A stretch of DNA of 64,000 bases from an uncultured Eubacteriales bacterium (GTDB lineage: Bacteria; Bacillota; Clostridia; Oscillospirales; Oscillospiraceae), in NCBI GenBank assembly GCA_905198835.1, contig CAJKDY010000014.1, positions 11,341 to 75,340 on the forward strand, given 5' to 3'. The notes below the pieces were generated by a model. That model did not search any database, was not told where the DNA came from, and worked only from the letters and a program-made list of their open reading frames with translations. This document shows positions 6,898 to 13,945 of the stretch, piece by piece. Numbering within the stretch: position 1 is the stretch's first letter; every line of letters begins with the position of its first letter. Position numbers and translations under genes: made by a program.

Positions 6898-8835
6898 TTA
6901 TAAGTCCATCATTGATGGGAGAATTTTGTTGAACATATGGCGCACCTTATCAATCCGGGTGTTTGGGCGGCGTGGCTGAAAAACTGGTTCGCCGCTGGCG
7001 ATTTGATACCCCTTCAATTCTGTTAAACAAACGCTTCTCCCGTTTGTATAAAAGGTGAGGTCATTGCGGTACTCTTGCACACAGCGGGCAGGGATTTCGC
7101 CAGTAAAAATCACCTCGCTGTTTTTAACCTGGGTCGTTTCAATACTCGCGCAATATTTTGGTGCGTCATGATAAGCTCTGGAGAGATATTCCTGCGGCGC
7201 ATAGAGTGTAAAAGAAAGATATGGTTCCAATAGCTGCGTCCCCGCCTTTTTCAACACCTGCTCCAATACAATAGGTGCCAATGACCGAAAGTCTGCGGGA
7301 GTGCTGACCGGACTATAATAAAGCCCATACTCAAAACAGATTTTACAGTCCGTTACCTTCCATCCATACACGCCTTGTTCCAGACCGTAGCGGATACCAT
7401 CCAATACAGCGTTTTGAAAACTCTGATTCAAGTATCCAACGGAAACTTTGCTCTCATACTGCACTCCGGTGCCAAGGGGGAGAGGGGTGACGGACAGCCC
7501 GATGGACGCCCAGAATGGATTGGGCGGCACTTCGATATGAATGGTGTGACTTACCGCTTTCAATGGCCTCTCCATATAGATGACGGTAGGTTCTTTTGCA
7601 GTTGTGTTGAGCTGATATTTTTCCACCAGAAGATCAGAGATAATTTCCAATTGTACCCGGCCCAAAAAGGAGAGAATGATCTCATGGGTCACAGCGTCTA
7701 CTTCATAGCGCAGAAGCGGGTCGGTATCCGCAATTTCTGTCAAGGCGTTTAACAAGCGTTCCCTCTGTTCTGGTTTCTCTGGTGCAATTGTTGTCCGCAG
7801 CAAAGGGAGAGGATTGTCGCTCCACGTTTCACGGGGCAGCAGCAGTTTGTTTCCCAGCACATCATTCAGCCGCAAACTGTCGCAGGGTACAATGACGATC
7901 TCGCCCGCATGGGCAATCTCTGTTCGGACAATCTCACCCTTTGAGGGGATACGCATTTCCGTAATTTTCAGTTTTTCTTTCCCTGCCAAGGCTACGGAAT
8001 CCCGCAAATGAAGCGTACCGCTATACAACCGCAGATAGGCAAGGCGTTGGCTCTGGTTTGCGTACTCAACTTTGAACACAGTTCCGCACAATTCAGAGCT
8101 GTTCTGCCCGGTGGGTGATTGGAATGTATCTGTGACCGCTTCAATGAGTTGTCGGATTCCCAAGTTTACCTTGGCACTGCCATGATAGACCGGAAACAGA
8201 GAGACGCTTTGGATTCTCCTGTTTTCCTCCCGCAGAAGTTCTTCTTTGTCCATTGGTTCTCCGGCAATATATTTCTCCAACAATTCATCACAGTCCGCAA
8301 TCACGGTATCCCAATTCTCCAGCCCCATGTTTTCCATGATGGATATATCCGGGGAAAGCTGCACGTTCTGCTTAATAATCATATTTGCGGAGAGCTTATC
8401 TCGGATAGACTGATACACACCTGGCAGGTCAATCCCGTCCTGGTCGATTTTGTTAATAAAGATAACAGTTGGGATTTTCATTACTTGCAGAGCATGAAAC
8501 AGAATACGGGTCTGCGCCTGAACGCCGTCTTTTGCAGAAACAACCAAAATCGCTCCGTCAAGAATGGCAAGGGAGCGATAGACCTCCGCTAAGAAATCCA
8601 TATGCCCAGGAGTATCCACAATGTTGACCTTACAATCGTGCCACTGAAAGGAAGTGACCGCCGTTTGAATGGTGATTCCACGCTGCCGCTCTAAAAACAT
8701 GGTGTCCGTTCTCGTTGTTCCCTGATCCACACTGCCGGGCGCCTCGATTGCTCCGCTGGTATATAACAGGCTCTCCGTCAAGGTCGTCTTACCTGCGTCT
8801 ACATGAGCAAGAATGCCAATATTGATGATTTTCAT
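6898..8835 (-). CDS. tet(W): Tetracycline resistance ribosomal protection protein, Tet(W)/(O)/(32) group
   Basis: A 645-residue EF-G-like GTPase that removes tetracycline from the ribosome. Visible are the P-loop AHVDAGKT (residues 10-17), switch II DTPGH and NKID, and the C-terminal block with NPFWASIGLSV and YYSPVSTPADFR typical of Tet(M/O/W). From memory the N-terminal half reads like a mixture of Tet(W) and Tet(O)/(32) residues, so allele and possible mosaic origin need alignment; the symbol is provisional. The start at 8835 has GGAGG eight bases upstream. It is cargo of the nested element. Confidence 0.93.
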   Translation of the reverse strand: MKIINIGILAHVDAGKTTLTESLLYTSGAIEAPGSVDQGTTRTDTMFLERQRGITIQTAVTSFQWHDCKVNIVDTPGHMDFLAEVYRSLAILDGAILVVSAKDGVQAQTRILFHALQVMKIPTVIFINKIDQDGIDLPGVYQSIRDKLSANMIIKQNVQLSPDISIMENMGLENWDTVIADCDELLEKYIAGEPMDKEELLREENRRIQSVSLFPVYHGSAKVNLGIRQLIEAVTDTFQSPTGQNSSELCGTVFKVEYANQSQRLAYLRLYSGTLHLRDSVALAGKEKLKITEMRIPSKGEIVRTEIAHAGEIVIVPCDSLRLNDVLGNKLLLPRETWSDNPLPLLRTTIAPEKPEQRERLLNALTEIADTDPLLRYEVDAVTHEIILSFLGRVQLEIISDLLVEKYQLNTTAKEPTVIYMERPLKAVSHTIHIEVPPNPFWASIGLSVTPLPLGTGVQYESKVSVGYLNQSFQNAVLDGIRYGLEQGVYGWKVTDCKICFEYGLYYSPVSTPADFRSLAPIVLEQVLKKAGTQLLEPYLSFTLYAPQEYLSRAYHDAPKYCASIETTQVKNSEVIFTGEIPARCVQEYRNDLTFYTNGRSVCLTELKGYQIASGEPVFQPRRPNTRIDKVRHMFNKILPSMMDL

Positions 8836-8925
8836 ATGATTGTCCTCCATACAAGGCCCAGAAGGGCGCAAAAATCCCCAGCGACAAATACTTTTACCGC
8901 TGGGGATGATAGGTAGGACACACAT
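8836..8925 (-). CDS. tet leader peptide, open in frame into tet
   Basis: An ATG at 8925 opens a reading frame MCVLPIIPSGKSICRWGF that runs through the attenuator hairpin. It has no stop before the tet ATG and is in frame with it. In tet(M)-type genes a short leader peptide in this position controls attenuation. An open frame would allow a minor 30-residue N-terminally extended product, but the strong tet ribosome site argues for the ATG at 8835. Confidence 0.5.
8870..8905 (-). terminator. Attenuator terminator in the tet leader
   Basis: An eight-bp stem CCCCAGCG/CGCTGGGG with a 14-base loop, followed by ATTTTT, on the coding strand of tet and 35 bases before its start. It matches the leader terminator described for tet(M)-type genes. 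Confidence 0.75.
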
Positions 8926-9054
8926 GAAAACTGCGGCCAAGGCTGGCCGTTGTCTATCACGATATGAAATGAAAAGGCAAAAGTATTCTTAAATTGGGTA
9001 CAAAAACCAAGCCCTCTCCTTGAGGACGTTTGTCTTTGTTCCCATTATCAAATT

Positions 9055-9078
9055 TTATTTAAGAATACCTTGCCGCAT
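9055..9078 (-). CDS. Seven-residue leader ORF (MRQGILK)
   Basis: A short frame with AAGGAG eight bases upstream, beginning about 30 bases after the promoter -10. Its last codons, GGTATTCTTAAATAA, are complementary to a later leader segment (TTTAAGAATACTT, near 8985). Ribosome position here could therefore switch leader structure. This is an inference from pairing only. Confidence 0.45.
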   Translation of the reverse strand: MRQGILK

Positions 9079-9108
9079 ATTGATAAACTCCTTTGCTTGG
9101 ATTTTTAT

Positions 9109-9137
9109 AGTATAGCATATCAAATTCCCAAAAGCAA
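9109..9137 (-). promoter_or_regulatory. tet promoter
   Basis: TTGCTT (9137-9132), a 17-base spacer, then TATACT (9114-9109). It gives a leader of about 265 bases before tet. The rest of the leader, 8906-9108, holds complementary segments and the short ORF but no other gene. Confidence 0.75.
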
Positions 9138-9270
9138 CCCTGTTAAGATAAATTTTTTCTGTCACTGCACCTCCATATCTCTCTCGTGTATACGCCATAC
9201 GCAACTCTTTTCAAAAAAGAAGTGGACGCGCTGGCAAAGCTGTGGTAGAATGAAACGAAAGAAGGTGAGG

Positions 9271-10215
9271 ATGGTGGAGCTCAAAACGACAATCGCCCAG
9301 GGACTGCACGTCACAGATGACAGCGCGGGTTATGATGCCGCCTGTAAGCGTGTCCTGTCTGAAAAGGCAATCCTGGCGCGGATTATGAAGTCCTGCCTGG
9401 AAGAATACAAGGATTGCGATGTCAATGATATTGCCGAGAAGTACATTGAGGGCCAACCCCAGGTGTCCGCCGTCCCGGTGCTGCCGGACGAGGGTGGCAC
9501 AGTCATCAGCGGCATGGACACCGAGGACAAATCGGTGCGCGAGGGGACAGTCACCTATGACATTCGCTTCCGCGCCATCGTTCCCGACTCCGAGGAACAA
9601 ATTGCCCTCATCATCAACGTGGAGGCCCAGAACGATTTTTACCCCGGCTATCCGCTGATAAAGCGTGGCATATACTACTGTTGCCGCATGATTTCTTCCC
9701 AGTACGGCAGGGAGTTCACTGGCTCCCATTATGAGAAAATCAAGAAGGTCTACTCCATCTGGATTTGCATGAAACCGCCGCAGTATCGAGAGAACACCAT
9801 TACCCGGTATCGGCTGGTGGAAGAATATCTGGTCGGCGAGGGCAAAGAACCCATCAGGAATTATGATTTGCTGTCCATCATCATGCTGTGCCTTGGCGGG
9901 CCGGATGGGTCAAATTATGACGGCGTATTGCGGATGCTGGATGTGCTTCTCTCCAACGAAACCAGCGAGGCGGAAAAGCGGAAAATTTTGCAGGACGATT
10001 ACGACATTCAAATGACGCAGACAATGGAAAGGGAGGTGTCGGTCATGTGTAATTTGAGCAAGGGCGTTGAGGAAAAAGGCGTTGCTAAAGGTATCTTGTC
10101 CTCTATCAAAAACCTCATGGAAACGATGGGGCTGACCATTGAACAGGCTATGGCGGCGCTGAAAGTCCCGGAGGGCGAACGTCAGAAATATATGGATTTG
10201 CTGGAACGGCAGTAA
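9271..10215 (+). CDS. PD-(D/E)XK nuclease-family protein (Rpn/transposase-like)
   Basis: A 314-residue protein. The pattern YDIRFRAIVP followed by LIINVEAQNDFYPGYPL (around residues 95-130) is the D...ExQ core of PD-(D/E)XK nucleases related to Rpn/YhgA and the widespread clostridial nuclease-family transposases. A helical C-terminal part ends in GLTIEQAMAALKVPEGE, a common tail of this family. The start at 9271 has AAGGTGAGG upstream. It is the only plus-strand gene of the nested element and lies between tet and the recombinase. Whether it acts in mobility, recombination or defence is unknown. Confidence 0.7.
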   Translation: MVELKTTIAQGLHVTDDSAGYDAACKRVLSEKAILARIMKSCLEEYKDCDVNDIAEKYIEGQPQVSAVPVLPDEGGTVISGMDTEDKSVREGTVTYDIRFRAIVPDSEEQIALIINVEAQNDFYPGYPLIKRGIYYCCRMISSQYGREFTGSHYEKIKKVYSIWICMKPPQYRENTITRYRLVEEYLVGEGKEPIRNYDLLSIIMLCLGGPDGSNYDGVLRMLDVLLSNETSEAEKRKILQDDYDIQMTQTMEREVSVMCNLSKGVEEKGVAKGILSSIKNLMETMGLTIEQAMAALKVPEGERQKYMDLLERQ

Positions 10216-10220
10216 TGACA

Positions 10221-10255
10221 AAAACGCCACGGACTATCGTTGTCCCTGGCGTTTT
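10221..10255. terminator. Bidirectional terminator between convergent genes
   Basis: AAAACGCCACGGAC pairs with GTCCCTGGCGTTTT, with one C-C mismatch. It has A/T tracts on both sides and lies between the stop codons of the nuclease-family and recombinase genes. Confidence 0.75.
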
Positions 10256-10266
10256 CTGTATCTACG

Positions 10267-12627
10267 TTAGCTGACTTGAGCAGCTTCGGCTTCTGCCTGT
10301 TTCTTCCTGTGGTAGTTCTCCCGCCTCGCGGCAAGCATACGTTCATACCGGGCCTGGGCTTCGGGATCTCCGGCGGCAGCGTCCGCATACATTTTCTGAC
10401 GGGACTTCTTTACCGCTTCTGACTGTTGCGCTCTCTGCTGCGCCAACTCTGCCGCCGCTACCGGGTCGGTTTCGGCGCGGGCTTTCAAATCCTGCAAAGC
10501 CGCCTTTTTCCGATTGCGATGGGCTTCCAGCCGTTCCGCTTCTTCTAGGGTGAGAGGCAAACCTGCCTCGGCACATCTGGCAAGTTCTTTCAACGTCCGC
10601 TGTTGGGGCTTCGGGGGCTGTGCGGACTTCTGCCTGTCACGCCACGCTTTGTGCTGCTCGGCTTTCTTCTGGCGGTGCGCCGCAAGCCGCTCCGCTTCCT
10701 CCGGGGTGAGATCGGCTCCATCCAGCTTGGCGAGTTCCTTCAGTGAGCGTTTGCGAGGCTTCTCTGGCTGACTGGCCTTTTTCTTGTCGCGTTGCTTCTG
10801 CTGATAGGCCCGATTGCGCTCTAACCGCCGTTCTTCCTCCGCCTGTTCCTCCGGGGTCAACAGGCCCGCCCGCTTCCTCGCGGTAAACTCCCGGCGCTCC
10901 TGCTTGTACCTCTCATACCGAACCTGGGCAAGCACCTGGGAGCGTTCCTCTTTCTCTGCCTGTTCCTCCTGCTGGCGGCGTTCTTCCTCCTGCTCCATCG
11001 GGGTCACAATGTCGGCGGGAACCTCAAACGCGCCAATGAAATTGAAATAGAAATCTAACCGCTGACGGCGCTGCTTTCCCCGTCCGTTGCCCTCATGGAC
11101 AACGATTTTCTCGATAAACTCATTGAGAATGGGCGTAGTCAGTTCCGAAAAATCGGTGTACCGCTTGGCAAGGTCGATAAACTCCGTCATTCTCACCCGG
11201 TCGGCGTTCCAGTTGTCCAGCAAGCCCTGCCACTCCGTCATGGAGGCTTCCAGCGCGGCCTGTTCCTCGTCATACTCGGCAAGGAGACGGCTGAAATGCT
11301 TATCCGGCAGCTTGCCCGTGGCGTTGGCCTCGTACAGCTTCTTCACCAGTCCGTCCAGTTCGGCGTGGCGCTTCTTCGCCTGGACAATCTGTTTCCGGCA
11401 ATCCTTGACTGCTTCCTCCTGGCGCAGACTGGATGCCTTTCGAACCCGCTGAACAAACTCCTGCTCGTTGTTGCGGACATACCAGCTTATCCGCTGGATG
11501 GCGGAGAGGATCGCCGCTTCCAGCTTTTGCGTGGCAACATAGTGAATGGTGCAATCCTCCATAGGTGCCCGGTATCTGGAACAGGTGAAAGCATCGTCAA
11601 TGTACTTGCCTTGGACAAGACTGTTGTGGTGGGTCAGCTTTGCGCCGCAGTCGGCACAGTAGAGCAGTCCGGTTAAACGGTTAGGGGCATTACTCCGCTT
11701 GGGTGTCCGGCGCTTGGTTTCCCGCAAACGCTGAACATTGTGCCACGTTTCTTCGTCAATGATGGCGGGGACGGCTCCCTCAAATACAAATTGTTCCTCT
11801 GGCATTGTCCTGCGGGTGCTTTTAGTCTTGTAGTTCTCACAGACAGTCTTGCCCAGCACCTTGCGCCCCAGGTACTCCGGCCTTTTAAGAATATAACCCA
11901 GGGTGGTGGCAGACCATGCGTAGGGGTCGCGGTAGCTGTTGGCTCGAACAGGACAGCCGATACGCTTCCAGTGTTCGGAAGGGATGGGGATTTGCTCGGC
12001 CCGCAGCGTTCGGGCGATGCCGTTGACGCTCTGACCGTCCATGACCATCTGAAAGATGCGGCGCACAACGGCGGCAGCTTCCTCGTCGATCACCCACTCG
12101 CCCTTTTCTTCTTTTGAGGCGAGATAGCCATAGGGGACGGCCCCCGAACAGCGCAGGCCCTTTTCCATTCTGGACTTGAAAACGGTCTTGATTTTGCGGC
12201 TGGTGTCAGCAACGTACCACTCATTTATCACATCCCGGAAGATGGACATAATATCAAATCCATTGGCGGTGTCCAGGTTGTCATTGGCGGCGATAAAGCG
12301 GACGTTGTACTCGTCAAAGGTGCGTTTGAGCAAGCCGACCTCCACCACGTCACGGCCTATTCTGCTCTGGTCTTTGACAATGACGGTAGCCACATTTCCG
12401 GCCCGTATCTCGTCCACCATAGCGTCCAGGCCGGGCCGCTTGAAGGTCGTTCCCCGCACCCCGTCATCGGTGAAGTGGCGGACATTAGTGAAGCCATTTT
12501 TTCGGGCGTAGTCCTCCAGGATGCGCTTTTGATTTTCTACGGACACGCTCTCGTCAGACCGCCCATCGTCGTGAGATAACCTTTCGTACAATGCTGTGAT
12601 TTTACCCTTTTGCTCCTGCTTCCTCAT
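10267..12627 (-). CDS. tnpX: Large serine recombinase, TnpX/TndX-like, with long C-terminal extension
   Basis: A 786-residue site-specific recombinase. The catalytic motif YERLS places the serine at residue 18. The resolvase domain continues to about 150 and the Recombinase domain to about 290. A zinc-ribbon-like CADCGAKL lies near 325, then coiled coil and a DUF4368-type region (about 480-550). Residues 555-786 are an unusual charged extension with two repeats around SLKELAKLDGADLTPEEAERL. It lies at the element edge, as TnpX does in Tn4451, and should catalyse excision and insertion. AGGAGG precedes the ATG. Confidence 0.9.
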   Translation of the reverse strand: MRKQEQKGKITALYERLSHDDGRSDESVSVENQKRILEDYARKNGFTNVRHFTDDGVRGTTFKRPGLDAMVDEIRAGNVATVIVKDQSRIGRDVVEVGLLKRTFDEYNVRFIAANDNLDTANGFDIMSIFRDVINEWYVADTSRKIKTVFKSRMEKGLRCSGAVPYGYLASKEEKGEWVIDEEAAAVVRRIFQMVMDGQSVNGIARTLRAEQIPIPSEHWKRIGCPVRANSYRDPYAWSATTLGYILKRPEYLGRKVLGKTVCENYKTKSTRRTMPEEQFVFEGAVPAIIDEETWHNVQRLRETKRRTPKRSNAPNRLTGLLYCADCGAKLTHHNSLVQGKYIDDAFTCSRYRAPMEDCTIHYVATQKLEAAILSAIQRISWYVRNNEQEFVQRVRKASSLRQEEAVKDCRKQIVQAKKRHAELDGLVKKLYEANATGKLPDKHFSRLLAEYDEEQAALEASMTEWQGLLDNWNADRVRMTEFIDLAKRYTDFSELTTPILNEFIEKIVVHEGNGRGKQRRQRLDFYFNFIGAFEVPADIVTPMEQEEERRQQEEQAEKEERSQVLAQVRYERYKQERREFTARKRAGLLTPEEQAEEERRLERNRAYQQKQRDKKKASQPEKPRKRSLKELAKLDGADLTPEEAERLAAHRQKKAEQHKAWRDRQKSAQPPKPQQRTLKELARCAEAGLPLTLEEAERLEAHRNRKKAALQDLKARAETDPVAAAELAQQRAQQSEAVKKSRQKMYADAAAGDPEAQARYERMLAARRENYHRKKQAEAEAAQVS

Positions 12628-12662
12628 GTGTGTAACCTCCTGTTTTGTATTTTCACGACCTT

Positions 12663-12674
12663 TCTATCCTTATT
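12663..12674 (-). repeat. Terminal inverted repeat, right
   Basis: On the minus strand AATAAGGATAGA, matching 4040-4051. It overlaps the -10 hexamer of the putative circle promoter. Confidence 0.75.
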
Positions 12675-12677
12675 ATA
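12672..12677 (-). promoter_or_regulatory. -10 hexamer at the right end of the nested element
   Basis: TATAAT on the minus strand, 45 bases upstream of the recombinase ATG. In the integrated state the hexamer 16 bases upstream (virD4 sequence) is GTGGTA, a poor -35. The partner TTGACA lies at 4036-4041. Confidence 0.65.
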
Positions 12678-13209
12678 GTGACCCTTTGGGGTCTACCACC
12701 ACATAGGAGGAATGAGCCTGTAAAAGTTGGGGGGTCAGCCAAAAGCGGGTCTTGCCGGAGCCGCTGGAGCCGATGACGCAACAATTCAGGTTGCGGGCGT
12801 TGGCCGGGATTTTGGGCCGGGTGTTCATGGTGAGGAACTCCGTCCCGGTGAGAATGACGTTATTCTGGAAAACCGGGTCGGTAAAGGGTTTGATGTCCTT
12901 CTCCGTACCCCACCGGGCCGAGCCATATTCCACATCCCTCCGATACTTCTTTGCGTTTTGGGTCTTGCAGTAGACAAGGAGCCGGATTGCCACCATTCCC
13001 ACAAGGCCAATGAGCCAGTCGGCTCCATTGAGCCCAGGGGCCGGGTCTTGAAAGGCAGGGCCGATGGTCTGCCCCATGCCCACCAGCTTTAGGAGGAAGT
13101 TGGCCCCAGCCGCCAGACGGTAGGCCGTCCCCAGCTTGAGAAAGGCCCAGCCAGCGAACAGATAGGGCAAGTTGGGGAGTAGATATTTTTTCAGCTTATC
13201 TGTCCTCAC
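12673..13209 (-). pseudogene. VirD4/TraG coupling protein, N-terminal part (interrupted)
   Basis: 178 residues from a GTG start (GGAGG upstream), overlapping the pcfB gene by 14 bases. Two hydrophobic segments (about residues 10-30 and 58-75) precede the P-loop GSSGSGKTRFW. The frame runs SYVVVDPKG and is then cut by the nested element, ending S-L-stop. The remaining two thirds resume at 4022. As it stands the protein lacks Walker B and cannot be a working ATPase. Confidence 0.9.
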
Positions 13210-13645
13210 GCTCCACCTCCCGATCCCGCTCTTTCCGGGGCTGACGGCGCACACGCTCCGCTGCCAGGGCCAGCCGCTCCCGAATGGGTCGCCGGGTCTT
13301 GCCCCTGAGCACCCGCCGGGAATACTCGGAAAAGCAAGCGGTGATGGCGTCTGCCTGTCCCGACTTGAAGAACAGCAGATACTTACCGTCCCCGCCTTTG
13401 TAAAAGGCATAGTCCACATTCCAGCGGCGGGCCACCCGGTCAAAGTCCTTGGGAGCGTCCACCGGGAGACTGGACGTAGCCACGCCCTGCTTCATAAGCT
13501 GGGCCACAGTCTGCTTGCCATGTGGCGTTTGCCGGGCCAGCCGTTCCCGCTGGATCTGTCTGCCCGCCTTTTGGAGAGCCTGGGCCAGCACACGGGCCGT
13601 CACCTTGCTTGCGTTGATAGACAAGGCCACCGTCCGGCGGGACAC
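13196..13645 (-). CDS. PcfB family conjugation protein (DUF3801)
   Basis: A 149-residue basic protein upstream of the coupling-protein gene, the usual place of PcfB, which recruits the relaxase to the coupling protein in Gram-positive systems. The conserved N-terminus SRRTVALSINASKVTARVLA and the central KDFDRVARRWNVDYAFYKGG stretch fit the family. The start is uncertain. The frame begins at GTG 13645 without a ribosome site, whereas GGAGGTG is spaced correctly for a CTG at 13660, which would add LVDED and better match the family N-terminus. Confidence 0.82.
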   Translation of the reverse strand: MSRRTVALSINASKVTARVLAQALQKAGRQIQRERLARQTPHGKQTVAQLMKQGVATSSLPVDAPKDFDRVARRWNVDYAFYKGGDGKYLLFFKSGQADAITACFSEYSRRVLRGKTRRPIRERLALAAERVRRQPRKERDREVEREDR

Positions 13646-13707
13646 ATCTTCATCAACCAGGTTTTTTACACCTCCATACAGGATTTTCGTTCAACCCAAT
13701 CCCCCCG

Positions 13708-13893
13708 CCCTTGCCCATTCTTGGGCAAGGGAGCGGCTCTGGAGGATATACCCCCGTCCCGCCGCTGGGGATAGCACAGCCGAGCCAGTCCGTCAAGGGC
13801 AAGCCGCCGCAAGCGGCGGTGCTACGCACCCTTGACGGCCAGTCCCGCCTGTGCTTTTAATACGGCGGCGACGGGGGATATACCACCAGAGCC
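13708..13893. other. Long non-coding inverted-repeat structure in the ICE
   Basis: No gene lies between 13661 and 13945. An outer inverted repeat pairs 13735-13764 (GGCTCTGGAGGATATACCCC start) with 13863-13893. Inside it CCGTCAAGGG (13790-13799) pairs with CCCTTGACGG (13829-13838). The centre is CCGCCGC-AA-GCGGCGG (13804-13819). A separate 10-bp hairpin, CCCTTGCCCA-TTCT-TGGGCAAGGG, lies at 13708-13731. A structured RNA or a conjugation cis-site are both possible. Confidence 0.6.
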
Positions 13894-13917
13894 TTCAAGG
13901 TCAAGGGCAAAGAAAAA

Positions 13918-13940
13918 CCTTGGGACAAATTGTCTCAAGG
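13918..13940. repeat. ICE palindrome copy 3
   Basis: CCTTGGGACAA-A-TTGTCTCAAGG, one mismatch in the dyad. It lies just past the stop codon of the SLH protein gene. Confidence 0.75.
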
Positions 13941-13945
13941 TCGGT

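Larger units (their letters stand above)
4027..12681 (-). mobile_element. Nested Tn4451-like mobilizable element with tet gene
   Basis: An 8.65-kb element inserted in the ICE virD4 gene. Gene content is TnpX-like serine recombinase, MobQ relaxase, DUF3847, Cys-rich VLP, TnpW family protein, tet ribosomal protection gene and PD-(D/E)XK protein. Both edges carry the inverted sequence AATAAGGATAGA. Both junctions lie in a run of G on the minus strand (six at 4021-4026, three at 12682-12684), which fits a large serine recombinase that crosses over at a GG-type core. The exact crossover base within the G run is ambiguous. Confidence 0.9.

Noticed and set aside
8836..8940. A 680-residue tet product starting at 8940
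   Set aside because: The ATG at 8835 has a strong ribosome site, and the upstream codons form the attenuator leader.
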